From contig WFMF01000199.1 of the NCBI GenBank assembly GCA_011033025.1, positions 243,932 through 307,931 of the forward strand: a stretch of DNA of 64,000 nucleotides, written 5' to 3'. Under the pieces are notes generated by a model, which saw only the letters and a program-made list of their open reading frames with translations, made no database searches and was not told the origin of the DNA. The position numbers and the translations under genes are program-made. Positions 30,812 to 43,467 of this stretch are shown here, piece by piece; position 1 is the stretch's first letter; every line of letters begins with the position of its first letter. This stretch comes from Beroe forskalii (lineage: Eukaryota; Ctenophora; Nuda; Beroida; Beroidae).

Positions 30812-33267
30812 CTGTGCAGTGGTTGTGTGACAGACTACAGTGCAGTGGTTGTGTGACAGACTACAGTGCAGTGGTTGTGTGACTACAGTGCAGTGGTTGT
30901 GTGACAGACTACAGTGCAGTGGTTGTGTGACAGACTACAGTGCAGTGGTTGTGTGACAGACTACAGTGCAGTGGTTGTGTGACAGACTACAGTGCAGTGG
31001 TTGTGTGACAGACTACAGTGCAGTGGTTGTGTGACAGACTACAGTGCAGTGGTTGTGTGACAGACTACAGTGCAGTGGTTGTGTGACAGACTACAGTGCA
31101 GTGGTTGTGTGACAGACTACAGTGCAGTGGTTGTGTGACAGACTACAGTGCAGTGGTTGTGTGACAGACTACAGTGCAGTGGTTGTGTGACAGACTACAG
31201 TGCAGTGGTTGTGTGACAGACTACAGTGCAGTGGTTGTGTGACAGACTACAGTGCAGTGGTTGTGTGACAGACTACAGTGCAGTGGTTGTGTGACAGACT
31301 ACAGTGCAGTGGTTGTGTGACAGACTACAGTGCAGTGGTTGACTGTTGAGTGACAGACTACAGTGCAGTGGTTGTGTGACAGACTACAGTGCAGTGGTTG
31401 TGTGACAGACTACAGTGCAGTGGTTGTGTGACAGACTACAGTGCAGTGACAGACTACAGTGCAGTGGTTGTGTGACAGACTACAGTGCAGTGGTTGTGTG
31501 ACAGACTACAGTGCAGTGGTTGTGTGACAGACTACAGTGCAGTGGTTGTGTGACAGACTACAGTGCAGTGGTTGTGTGACAGACTACAGTGCAGTGGTTG
31601 TGTGACAGACTACAGTGCAGTGGTTGTGTGACAGACTACAGTGCAGTGGTTGTGTGACCGACTACTGTGCAGTGGTTGTGTGACAGACTACAGTGCAGTG
31701 GTTGTGTGACAGACTACAGTGCAGTGGTTGTGTGACAGACTACAGTGCAGTGGTTGTGTGACAGACTACAGTGCAGTGGTTGTGTGACAGACTACAGTGC
31801 AGTGGTTTGTGTGAGTGCAGACTGACAGTACAGTGCAGTGGTTGTGACAGACTACAGTGCAGTGGTTGTGTGACAGACTACAGTGCAGTGGTTGTGTGAC
31901 AGACTACAGTGCAGTGGTTGTGTGACAGACTACAGTGCAGTGGTTGTGTGACAGACTACAGTGCAGTGTTTGACAGACTACAGTGCAGTGGTTGTGTGAC
32001 AGACTACAGTGCAGTGGTTGTGTGACAGACTACAGTGCAGTGGTTGTGTGACAGACTACAGTGCAGTGGTTGTGTGACAGACTACAGTGCAGTGACTACA
32101 GTGCAGTGGTTGTGTGACAGACTACACAGTGCAGTGGTGCAGTGGTTGTGACAGACTACAGTGCAGACTACAGTGCAGTGGTTGTGTGACAGACTACAGT
32201 GCAGTGGTTGTGTGACAGACTACAGTGCAGTGGTTGTGTGACAGACTACAGTGCAGTGGTTGTGTGACAGACTACAGTGCAGTGGTTGTGTGACAGACTA
32301 CAGTGCAGTGGTTGTGTGACAGACTACAGTGCAGTGGTTGTGTGACAGACTACAGTGCAGTGGTTGTGTGACAGACTACAGTGCAGTGGTTGTGTGACAG
32401 ACTACAGTGCAGTGGTTGTGTGACAGACTACAGTGCAGTGGTTGTGTGACAGACTGCAGTGCAGTGGTTGTGTGACAGACTACAGTGCAGTGGTTGTGTG
32501 ACACTGTGACAGACTACAGTGCAGTGGTTGTGTGACAGACTACAGTGCAGTGGTTGTGTGACAGACTACAGTGCAGTGGTTGTGTGACAGACTGACAGAC
32601 TACAGTGCAGTGGTTGTGTGACAGACTACAGTGCAGTGGTTGTGTGACAGACTACAGTGCAGTGGTTGTGTGACAGACTACAGTGCAGTGGTTGTGTGAC
32701 AGACTACAGTGCAGTGGTTGTGTGACAGACTACAGTGCAGTGGTTGTGTGACAGACTACAGTGCAGTGGTTGTGTGACAGACTACAGTGCAGTGGTTGTG
32801 TGACAGACTACAGTGCAGTGGTTGTGTGACAGACTACAGTGCAGTGGTTGTGTGACAGACTACAGTGCAGTGGTTGTGTGACAGACTACAGTGCAGTGGT
32901 TGTGTGACAGACTACAGTGCAGTGGTTGTGTGACAGACTACAGTGCAGTGGTTGTGTGACAGACTACAGTGCAGTGGTTGTGTGACAGACTACAGTGCAG
33001 TGGTTGTGTGACAGACTACAGTGCAGTGTTTGACAGACTACAGTGCAGTGGTTGTGTGACAGACTACAGTGCAGTGGTTTGGTGATAGACTACAGTGCAG
33101 TGGTTGTGTGACAGAATACAGTGCAGTGGTTGTGTGACAGACTACAGTGCAGTGGTTGTGTGACAGACTACAGTGCAGTGGTTGTGTGACAGACTGACAG
33201 ACTACAGTGCAGTGGTTGTGTGACAGACTACAGTGCAGTGGTTGTGTGACAGACTACAGTGCAGTGG
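30812..33267 (+). repeat. 26-bp minisatellite, about 94 copies
   Basis: The unit ACAGACTACAGTGCAGTGG followed by TTGTGTG repeats almost perfectly for 2.45 kb. About 15 copies carry small deletions or duplications (for example near 30885, 31345, 31440, 31810, 32090-32170, 32505, 32590, 33030, 33195). The unit is not a multiple of three and contains TGA on one strand and TAG on the other, so it cannot be coding. One point-mutated copy (ACCGACTACTG) is at about 31657. Confidence 0.97.
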
Positions 33268-36081
33268 CGATATTACGCTGACATCTCACCATTCTAAATC
33301 ATAGTGATCGGACACTCACTCCCAAACTCAGCCGCTAAAAGTAAGGTCTGTGGTGTGGTAATGCTATGTAAATACGATACAGGATTCCACGCTCTCCAGA
33401 ACAATATCATCATGTCTTCTCTTCTGGGACCGCTTCCAAGTAAAGGCATCAGAGCATTTAAATTTTAAACGTCACGCATCCGTTGGCGCTCCTCAGAGAG
33501 ACTTACTGTTGTTACAACACAGGTAATCCAACACATGTCGCGTACGTTATAATTTAAAAGGAAAATCTCTGTTCCTGATTCTGCGATCTGACACGTATTT
33601 CATACTCATATAATATTATGCGCCATTTCAGTTTATTATAATATTTTGCTTTGAGTTGGTTAGTTGGTTGTACCTCTGATAGCATTACCGCTTATATTTG
33701 TGAATTCATAGAAACTTTGTTCAGTAGTATGACACCACAGAAATTAGCAAATGTCCTTTGCCGAAATTGCCGACTGTGTTCAAATTGCGATGAAGTAATT
33801 AACTAATTAAGGTAATTGGTGCTCAAGATCATTGGTCGACTTATGACTTCATTCATCAATCATCATGTGATATACCGATTAGAGCCTTCAGAGCTATCAC
33901 TTATACTAATAAAAAACACTACGACAGGTAAGCAATCCTGAAAGTGTCATGGCAGTTCTTGAACTGTTTGAGAGTTTGATCTGCTTCTGGACTCTACGGT
34001 GCTATGTCACAATTTCGCTACAATTTAGATACTAGTTACACTAGCAGCTCCAAAGCCATTGGAAATGGAATGAACTTTGTTCATGTCACCAATCAAAACA
34101 AGATTCTCTAACTTTGCTGGGAATATATGCCCTTTGAAAGGGCTGGGAACTAACTAGCTACAGCACAGTCCTAAATACTTGGCATCAATCCAATTTCTTT
34201 GGCAACGGGTAGGGGTGAATGGTAAATATCATGCGCTCTGAATAATATGATACGATGTCCAGTCTCCGACTGTCAAATGGCCCATGATTAAGAGGTAGAA
34301 TACAGTGTAGATAGCGAGGAATAATTACAGGTATATCAGAGTGGTATAATATCAGTGGCCAGAGGCAAGGTTTTACTCTTATACTACTGTAATTGGCCTT
34401 AACCACTATTCTCCACCTCACATTACAACACGCTAGCCATTCATGTCCAGAGTCCTGAATATAATCATATCACCATTCACTTGTTACCCGGGCTCTCGAT
34501 TGTTCTACCGCTCACAGCCTTACAAATCAAACGCTCAGTAATTTATATGGACAGCTCAGGCTCAGATGTCTTGGACCCTCAAATTTTAAGCAATAAGTTC
34601 TGGGCCCTCAATGTCAAGGAAGGGCTCGGTTTTAACTCAGGGCTTAAAATTTCAGATTTTTTAATTCCACTGCTTCAATTTGAACAAAAACTTTAATTAT
34701 TAATCAATTTTAAGTATTAAAATAATCAGTGACCTGGTCATATCTAAGTGCTTTGATTTTTTTATTCTTTGATTAATGATTGGTACCTCAAAAGGATTTA
34801 TGAATTCCAATCAAATCTTAAATTAGAGATAAATTCAAGCGCGAATTCCTAGAACTTTGCACCCACGGTAAGGCTCACATCACGAATAGCTGGTGGAGTG
34901 CTGCTCCGATGTAATTTGTTGATGAGATCCTCGCCCATACACGTGGTCCCATAAGAATTCACCGCCTACTAATTCATTGCATTATTTCCGTCAATTTCAA
35001 GGGATGCCGAGTCAGCCCTAGTGCAGTGACTTGTGAAAAATTTGTAGCGAAAAAAGGCTTCTCAATAGTGTCTATCGTGTAGCGTCGTTAATATTTTAAG
35101 ATAAGAAATTTTATTATTGACAAAGTAAAAGTAATGTTTCTCGCACATACAGTTCAATTACGAGCTGTTTTGAAATGGGGTACACGTCAACCAAAGCATA
35201 AATGGATTGAAGATGAGTGTCTATAATAGTATTTTTACAGTGTGCTTATCATGAACCTCTGCTTATGCCTTTTAGAGTTTGCGACTATTAACATTGCACT
35301 AGGTGGTGTGTTGTTTATTATTGGGGTCAGAGCGAGTCTCACTTTTATTTGTTTTATTTGTCTCATTGGTAACTTTACACTGAGCAGTATCACGTACGCA
35401 CAAATGGTGGTCGTGTGGAAATTTCAGGAGGCGTTCTCAGAACGTGCAACATCTTCGTAATCAATAAATATTACTTTCATTAAACTGCTAAGATGAAGCA
35501 GAATGAAGTGTCATTTCCAGCTGATGCTAAATTCCTGGGCCCTTCTACGGCCTCCCATTAATGTCTGATAAAGTTTGTTGATATCATGTGCACAAGAGCC
35601 AGCTCGGACATCAGCTGTTCTCACCTCCGGTTAAAAGCAGCTCAGTACTTCACACAATCAGATCAGGCATATACCACTGTGGTCTGTCCTGTGTTCTCCG
35701 CAGGGAGGCGGATGGGAGCCCGAGCTCTTGTTTGCTTCGTTACAGCTGTACAATGTTCAGATACCTAGTGACGTCACCATCATGTCTTATAGTTATATTG
35801 GGGAGTTGATGACGCTACACCGCCTAGATGGTGGGACATTCAAAGGGCCGTTGCTCGCTTCATGGCTACTAGTAATACCCCGCATATGTAACTAATTACA
35901 CACACTCTCCATCCGTAGTGTCGCAGTTGTTAAATCCATGGCTGATGGCTCTCTGTCACTTGTAGAGCATCTGCCACTCCTGCAATGTTTTCTGTCAGTC
36001 TGTCAGTGCAGAACTAGCAGATTGACACTGCAGGGGATTGGATGCAGAGGCTAGGGATATCGACTCGAGGCTTTCCCACAG
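33268..36081. other. Non-coding stretch, no gene seen
   Basis: No multi-exon signal or recognisable domain. Short frames at 35242 and 35586 have no family. It includes one member of a dispersed repeat pair (35383-35452). Confidence 0.45.
35383..35452 (+). repeat. Dispersed repeat C, copy 1
   Basis: About 70 bp around ATGGTGGTCGTGTGGAAATT match 47952-48023, in the same orientation, with about 80% visible identity. Confidence 0.75.
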
Positions 36082-36195
36082 GTCCAGTTGACAATGACCA
36101 ATCAGCAGGCGAGTTGGTCTGTGAACTTGTAAACCGAAGCGCTGATAGGTGGATTTTATGACGATTTGAGGATCCTGCGGGTAAAAACGCCGCCG
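36082..36195 (+). repeat. Dispersed repeat D, copy 1
   Basis: GGTCCAGTTGACAATGACCA and the GGATCCTGCGGGTAA region match 47083-47206. Both copies hold the inverted words GACCAATCA and TGATTGGTC or relics of them. Likely an old MITE-type element. Confidence 0.7.
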
Positions 36196-36221
36196 AGATT
36201 ACCGTTCCTAGGAGTGTGACT

Positions 36222-36460
36222 GAGAGGCCGCTGTTACATTTTAACATAGTTCCTATAACAGTAGTGTTTCTGCAATTAGTGTCAATATATAGGACGAAAT
36301 CCTGGCGTCGAAACGTCACTAACTACCCATTTCAACCCCTGATAGTGACGTCATTTTGTACTGCCGTCAACCTGTTCCTAACAATAGTGTTTCTGTAAAT
36401 GTCAGTAGAGCGGCTCTCTATTTTAACATCGAGTTCCTGTTATAGTAAAGGGGAGGTAAA
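36222..36460. repeat. Short imperfect direct repeats
   Basis: Blocks with ATTTTAACAT, a GTTCCTATAACAG/GTTCCTGTTATAG word and AGTGTTTCTG recur two to three times. Non-coding. Confidence 0.5.
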
Positions 36461-37700
36461 TTCCTTCTGCAGTATATGTTGCCAACAATACGATTAATTA
36501 ATTGCCAACAGTTCTTTGTGTTGCCAAACAACAAGCTGAAGTGGAACATGCATATTTTCTTTGTTGGATTTTGGAACCCTAAGCTCCTAAGAATGAATTA
36601 CCTTTCTACGAACGCTACCTTTGCGATAGTGATATTTACCTCAAAAAACAGATTATTTTGATGTATTAATGTTGATATTTAACCACCTCCTCAGCCTCAT
36701 TTAATTTAAGTAAGATATACCTGTAAGCATGAACTTATGATATTAAATGTAGCCATTTAAATCAATTAAACGGAGGATATCATCGCCATACGAGATAAGC
36801 TTCGCGTTATAAGTACTAGCATGCAGCACAACCCAACGCGTAGCAGTACCCTGACTCCAACACAAGGTTTAAAGGTTTTGAGGTTCCCGTCCCAATTTAC
36901 TGCTCCATGCTCTCAATGCTACATTCTGTGTTGTTGGCATTGCGAGTCGAGTGTTCAATATCATCCCCTTGGAGCATCAGAAATAGTTAGCTCTACAGTA
37001 ACGATCTGTTTGTAATGATGAGGCGTTGGTGCCCTCCCCAATTTGTCATAATCCTAGCTTGATCATCCACTCTGATTAATACCCCACGCAGTTCACTGTC
37101 ACTTGTGACTTGAGCCAGAAAATCTGACATTTCGACAGACTCTGAACTTCCAGTTATAATCGCGAGCTGTCATACACAACGCGATGTTGTGGGAGAGATG
37201 CAGGGTCGTACTAGATAAGTTCTCTGATCATAGTTATAAATGCCATGGTCGTGTGTGTAACGCATGCTGGTTTCAGTTGTCACAAATAGCCGTGTTGTCT
37301 TGCTATCATAGTTGCAGAAGTAGAGCGATATAACATGAACTGTTTAAGTTTTATTGGATTTGTTGCTGTGTCCACACCACTCGAAAATCAAGATATAGCT
37401 TATAACGAAATATAACTCTATAAAAGAGTTAAATTTCGCTCCTCGTTTCCTCGGAAACTTGTCGAGCACTGTCGCGCAATTAGTTCCCGAACTCATTAGA
37501 GTTATAGAAGACAGTTTTTTTGATAGAAAGCTGCCACGCCTACGCGTCGGTCTCAGAACAAAAAGTAGAATCGCTCTTTTTACTACCATTTCTACTGCTA
37601 CCCTTTTGACGAGTTGCTCTTGACCTGCCATCTGTAGATGAGCTCACACAAATTAATTTCATTGATCAGTGAAATTATTTCATATCAATTCAATAAATAC
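36461..37700. other. Non-coding stretch upstream of the second GPCR
   Basis: No supported gene. A 95-codon minus-strand frame at 37344-37631 has no recognisable domain. Confidence 0.45.
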
Positions 37701-37708
37701 GTATTTTT

Positions 37709-37810
37709 CAAAAATACGGCGATAAATTTTTGCCGTATTTTTGAAAATGAAATACGGCAAATAGTAATACCATACGCATTTTTTGGAAGAAACTGCCGTA
37801 TTTTTCGTCT
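37709..37810. repeat. TTTGCCGTATTTTTGAAAAT inverted and direct repeats
   Basis: TTGCCGTATTTTTGAAAAT and its complements (CAAAAATACGGC, ATACGGCAAAT, CTGCCGTATTTTTCG) occur four times within 100 bp, just upstream of the GPCR start. This makes the longer open frame from 37638 an unlikely protein start. Confidence 0.75.
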
Positions 37811-37871
37811 TTATGTAATACAAATTTGTGACTTTATGCAAGTATCTCACCCCTTCTACTCAATCAGGGCA

Positions 37872-38957
37872 ATGTTTGAAGTGAACGCCTCCAGTATCCT
37901 GGCTGCCTCAGTCTACATCAACCTCACAGAAGCAGGTATCTCAGACCGAGGGCTCCCCTTCCTCCGCTGCTACAACATCTTCGTTATACTAGTGGGTCTC
38001 CTTGGCAACGCCCTCGTCCTGTCCGGCCTCCTCAACCACAAGGTCATGAAGATAGACGCCATCTCACGACTCCTGCTCCAGAACCTGGCAGCAGCTGACA
38101 TCCTCTACACCCTCTTCCAGTTCCTGCCCTCCCTCACCACCCTCTTCACTCGGCGCTGGGTGTACGGGGTCAACATGTGTCAGGTGCAGCAGATTGCTGC
38201 CACTGTATTCGCTGTCAACGAGATCCGGGTTGTCATGTTGTTGTCATGTTACCGGCTCTGGTTCGTACACCAGTCCACGGGGTTGCTAGGTAACGGGGTT
38301 ACCAAGGTCATGGTAGTCAAGTGGGTGGTAGCCGGGTTGTTTTGTCACGATGTGGTGGTACACATAGCATACCACATGACAGAGGACACGATCACTGTCT
38401 ACGACTACCAGACGCTGTCCTGCAACGCCCGGACCTCCAACTACCTCCTCAAAACAGCACTGTCTCTCTACTTCATTGTGGTTCCCATCCTCCTCACCCT
38501 GGTTGCTAACAGTGTCACTATCTTCACCATCCTCAGGTTCTGTACTCAGAAGAAGAACGCCAACAGACCGTACAGAAAGGCTACCCTCACCATCCTCACC
38601 ATCTCCATAGCTTTCCTCATCTCCTACACACCCTTCCTCATCCAGATGTTCATACCTGGCAAGCTGCCAACTTGGTACAGACTCACTTCCATGTACTCAC
38701 TGACTGTTAACATTGTGTGTAACCCCTTCATATACGCCATATTCGACAGTGGTTTCATAGTTTACATCAAGGACTTGTGTATCTCAGCTATCTACCATCT
38801 TCTGGTTTGCTACGATTGGACAATAAACAAGTGCACTGGGACTATGACGTATGGTGATGAGAATACCACTTTCTACAGCCTTGAAATGATGAACTTCAGT
38901 GAAATGAGAGCCCTAAATGAGGCCAGACAAGTGCAGAATATGACCGGTCTTGTTTAG
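37872..38957 (+). CDS. Intronless rhodopsin-class GPCR
   Basis: From ATG 37872 the frame gives 361 aa; the frame stays open back to 37638, but that part is repeat DNA. Class A hallmarks are all placed: GN in helix 1 (N46), LAAAD in helix 2 (D76), C103 at helix 3 paired with C184 in the second extracellular loop, CYR (126-128) for DRY, SYTP in helix 6 (251-254) for the CWxP region, and NPFIY (284-288) for NPxxY. Two N-glycosylation sites (N5, N17) lie in the short outside N-terminus. The cytosolic tail is about 60 residues. The ligand is unknown; helix 3 and loop features do not pin it to opsin, amine or peptide groups. Confidence 0.92.
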   Translation: MFEVNASSILAASVYINLTEAGISDRGLPFLRCYNIFVILVGLLGNALVLSGLLNHKVMKIDAISRLLLQNLAAADILYTLFQFLPSLTTLFTRRWVYGVNMCQVQQIAATVFAVNEIRVVMLLSCYRLWFVHQSTGLLGNGVTKVMVVKWVVAGLFCHDVVVHIAYHMTEDTITVYDYQTLSCNARTSNYLLKTALSLYFIVVPILLTLVANSVTIFTILRFCTQKKNANRPYRKATLTILTISIAFLISYTPFLIQMFIPGKLPTWYRLTSMYSLTVNIVCNPFIYAIFDSGFIVYIKDLCISAIYHLLVCYDWTINKCTGTMTYGDENTTFYSLEMMNFSEMRALNEARQVQNMTGLV

Positions 38958-40087
38958 CTCTATTACTGAAATTTCAGAACCATTCTCAGAAGTGGCGACA
39001 CCACTGTATATTTGTGCAGAGTACTGAGGGTCAGCATCGCGGCAATGTTATGGAAGCAGAAACTACGGAGATTGTGGACTTTCATACAATTACTATACAC
39101 ACTGTATACACACTATATACACTGTATTTTGCAAGTGGTTGCAATGTGACTCTTATACTAGTTTTGGTTTTGGCTGGAGGTTGATTGGTTGGAAGCTTTC
39201 GAATACATAATCTTCTTCAGTAGAGAGAGCAATGATGGGGGAGGTTACAGTTTAGTGTTACCGACTGATAACTATGCAGCCAGGTGGTAATGTGCGGTAT
39301 TTTGAGTAAATTATGCGAGATTTCTAATGAAATAGTACTTAACTAGTCTAAGCCATGACCAGACTGTTACGAATGATGCATAATTGGACCCCAGCAATGC
39401 TCATTAACCTGCAAGGATCTAAATTTCATGGAGAGATTTACTTTTAGCTAATAATATGGGAGCCTTGATTATCTGCTGTAAATTACACTGTGTAAAGAGG
39501 ATTCGAGTGTTGATGCCCATTATAAAGGGGGTACCTATCACTGTCTTGACCGGGACTCTAAAAACACTCTGAAAAGTATAAAAACAGACACTGACCTTCC
39601 CTTCACCAAATTTAAATGCTGCTGTTGTTGGAGTTAAATTGTAAAATAAACTCACTTGTTTACACCCAAATTACGCGTCTTGTTATTTTTACTGATTACA
39701 GTAAACTGATTACCCAAACCAAAAACTATAGTGACCTCATTACTTAAAGATAAGGAGCTCCAAAAACACTCGATAACCTTTTGAATTCCATCAAAGAACA
39801 TTGATTAAAATTTTTGTATTCGTACGATTAATTTTTAGGATACCTTCAAAAACCCAACTGTTGATACCAGTCAACAACTATTTTCCATCATCAACCCAGG
39901 CCTTGAAGGCAAAATAAAAGAGGACGTATATCGGGTTTTGAATTAAATAGCAATACAAAATGTTACAGTAGTTATCATCAGATAGAATAATATTATTAAT
40001 GGCTTAGATATATCTCGGTTGGTTTTAAATATTCAAAATACGGAACCAGATTATTAATTAAGATTAACTTACAGTAGATATACTAGA
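38958..40087. other. 3' flank of the GPCR, non-coding
   Basis: A small TATACACACTGTATACAC repeat is at about 39091-39127. Nothing else is supported. Confidence 0.45.
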
Positions 40088-43000
40088 GTAGCCCAGCCAA
40101 AGTCAGTATGCAACATTCGAGTGGACAAAGTTGCTCAACGGTTTTTAGTAGTTCCAACTATGCTCAATCAAAAAAAGTTGCTGCCCTTCGATGAATCGAC
40201 GTCATGGGGGGTGCTAGGGCCACGCCATTTTTCCTGGGGCCGCACCCATAACTTTGCTTCTGAAGGTCGTAGAGACTTTGTTTTGGGCTCAAACGAAACG
40301 CAATTGCCATGTTTATATACAATTGTCCAACAAAAACAAGGCCTTAGATGCTTAAAATCCAGTAATGGGCGAAAAACTGATTTTTGGGCATACGCGGGCC
40401 AAAGCGAGGCAATTTTCCATAACTCAGTCCAGGAAGGTCTCAGCGAGTTCGTTCATAGCTCAAAAGAAGCGCAATGATCATGTTTATATACAACTTGTGA
40501 ACAAACATATGCTCTAAAATGCTCACAAAACGAGTTATGTGCGAAAAACTGATTTTTAACCTTCTTCGCTTGCTTATACTTGGTCAAAGATGCATCTGTC
40601 ATTCAAATTTCCTTGTTGAATTTGATGCCAATCATTGTTAGGGACCTAACAGTAACATATCTTGGCCAAAGATGCATCTGCATCAGATTTTGACCTTGAA
40701 ATAATGAAATATGTGCCAATCAGCACTGATCAGCACTATTCAGCAGCGATTTAATGCCGATAGGCATTAGGCATAATGGACTGATCAGCACTGATCAGGC
40801 CGATTGCAAGGCCAACATCTACCCATCTGTCATTCAAATTTCCTTGTTAAATCTGAGGCCAATCATCGTGAGCCCGACCTACCAGCAACACATTTGTGTT
40901 TGCTAGGATTAGGAGCATCTCTCAATCTGGTAAAATATGTCCATTTTAGTCATACCCCTTTCTGGTTGGGGCATGTAACATGAACAATAGCCATAGATAT
41001 CAGCATCTATTTGAGATTCAGTGTACCCTTAATGACTTGTTTATGTCTATGAAGTTCAGATATAATCCAAAATGTACAAAAGTAGGAATATTTTTGACTG
41101 TCCAGTGTCCTTGCATATTTGCATTTTATAATTGCATCAAATCCGAATAAGATTCAGTATGACGTGTAAATTTCAAACTATTATTAAGGTATTCAGATGA
41201 ATTTAAGCCTCTTTCTATCTGGAAGAAGAAGAGTTAGTCTTGATTGTTTGAGAATGAAGCTAGTTATAGTTTACTCTTCCTATTGGACAGCTTCGGTCAG
41301 ACCACCAATGCTCGGTGAATTCACCAAGCCTCTGTACTAGTGAAATGTAGTTATCAAGGCTGTTGAGACACTGGCAGTATACAATCTTTTCATGAGCTTA
41401 TGTACTCAGTGCTTTGTCTGTCCAGTGCCCAAGATCCAGAACTTGTCCTCAACCTATCCAGCCAGAAGCATTATAAGCAGGCAAAAGCCCACCCAAAACT
41501 GAGGAGGTAAGTGTTCTACTGTTTTCAGGATACCTGATGCGGACATTGCTTCGGGCTTCCATCAATGGCATATCATTATCACAATATGCCGAAATGAGCA
41601 GTTGACATCCTTGCTGCGTGTATCAGCCAGAGAGTAGTACCTAATTCAGTGCAGGGGTTGGTGAAATCACTGTGCAATGGAAGCTAGTGATATGATTGTC
41701 TGGCGAGATTAATGAGTAATGATCTTTGATGGAACAGCCTAATGAAGTGCTGAGAGGGTCAACTGGCTTCATTGTGAAGCTCTTATGGCCTATTATAAAA
41801 GGGTTGATTTAATCATCTACTTGTAATATAGGGGCCTGCGATTCATCTTTTAAATTTTAATATTTTAATGTTTGTTCTGAATCTCATTTAATGCACTGGC
41901 AGCCAAAAAGATGAGGTATATTTGGGATTATGTTAAAATTAGGTTGAGAAAGAAGATAAGTAGGTACTGTATAAACTCAACCTATACTGGGCCATCAGTT
42001 GTACCATCAATTGTGCTTTAAGCATTAATAAGAGTCCATCATATAAATATGTCAATTAGGGACATTATAAAATGTCCGAGTGTAGACATGTAATATCCAT
42101 CATCATGTATTCAGCACTGTCGTTGTAACCTTCTAAGTGGACATTGTTTTACTACTCACCATGTTAGCTTCCTGGGTTGCAAGATGTCCCTACTCCCTGC
42201 AATGCTAGGTGAAGTCGCTGATCAATGGTGACCTGTTTGATATTAGGCTAGTACCTGATTTTGATAATGACTAAAGCTGTGCAATGGCAGGTGTAAACTA
42301 TCCTCATTCTCAAGCAGTAAAGGGTAGAATTACTCATTTTCTACCTTGAATCTTTTTTTGGAGTTGATGTATGGGCATCGAGTACTGGGCAGTCAAAACG
42401 TTCCTTCATTTGGAATTGTATCAGAACTAGGTTGAGAAATTTGAGAAAGATCTTTTAAACTGTACCCTGCTCTTCATAGCATTAACCAGTCCGCGATCAT
42501 TAAGTGTGAATCTCGAATATCTGTGCTGATATCTATGGCTACTGTTCATGTTACGTGCCTCAACCAGAAGGGGGATATGGCTAAAATGGACATATTTTGC
42601 CAGATTGAGGGATGCTCCTAGCAAACAGAACACTTCTTGCAACACAAATGTGTTGCTAGTAGGTCGGGCTCACAATGATTGGCCTCAGATTAAACAAGGA
42701 AATTTGAATGACAGATGGGCATATGTTGGCCTTGCAATCGGCCTGATCAGTGCTGATCAGTCCATTATGCCTAATGCCTATCGGCATTAAATCGCTGCTG
42801 AATAGTGCTGATCAGTGCTGATTGGCACATATTTCATTATTTCAAGGTCAAAATCTGATGCAGATGCATCTTTGGCCAAGATATGTTACTGTTAGGTCCC
42901 TAACAATGATTGGCATCAAATTCAACATGGAAATTTGAATGACGGATGCATCTTTGACCAAGTATAAGCAAGCGAAGAAGGTTAAAAATCAGTTTTTCGC

Positions 43001-43467
43001 ACATAACTCGTTTTGTGAGCATTTTAGAGCATATGTTTGTTCACAAGTTGTATATAAACATGATCATTGCGCTTCTTTTGAGCTATGAACGAACTCGCTG
43101 AGACCTTCCTGGACTGAGTTATGGAAAATTGCCTCGGCTTTGGCCCGCGTATGCCCAAAAATCAGTTTTTCGCCCATCACTCGGATTTTAAGCATCTAAG
43201 GCCTTGTTTTTGTTGACAATTGTATATAAACATGGCAATTGCGTTTCGTTTGAGCCCAAAACAAAGTCTCTACGACCTTCAGAAGCAAAGTTATGGGTGC
43301 GGGCCCTTATGCGCTTGGGTGGAAAAATGGGCGTGGCCCTAGCACCCCCCATGACGTCGATTCATCGAAGGGCAGCAACTTTTTTTGATTGAGCATAGTT
43401 GGAACTACTAAAAACCGTTGAGCAACTTTGTCCACTCGAATGTTGCATACTGACTTTGGCTGGGCTA
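40088..43467. mobile_element. 3.4-kb non-autonomous DNA element with about 1-kb terminal inverted repeats
   Basis: The left arm (40088 to about 41040) and right arm (about 42490-43467) are reverse complements with scattered mismatches; the ends read AGTAGCCCAGCCAAAGTCAG and its complement. The middle 1.4 kb has no significant frame. Arms contain diverged direct subrepeats: two of about 160 bp ending in GCGAAAAACTGATTTTT and two of about 70 bp around CATCTGTCATTCAAATTTCC. No clear target-site duplication was found. A 118-codon frame in the left arm is not kept in the right arm. Confidence 0.88.

Noticed and set aside
30812-33267. Possible CRISPR-like array
   Set aside because: Repeats are directly adjacent with no unique spacers, and the genome is eukaryotic. 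It is a minisatellite.
37638-37871. 78-residue N-terminal extension of the second GPCR
   Set aside because: It is encoded by AT-rich inverted repeats, and class A receptors do not need it; the ATG at 37872 gives a normal N-terminus.
40121-40477. 118-codon frame in the 3.4-kb element
   Set aside because: It lies in the terminal inverted repeat and is not preserved in the other arm, so it is not under coding constraint.
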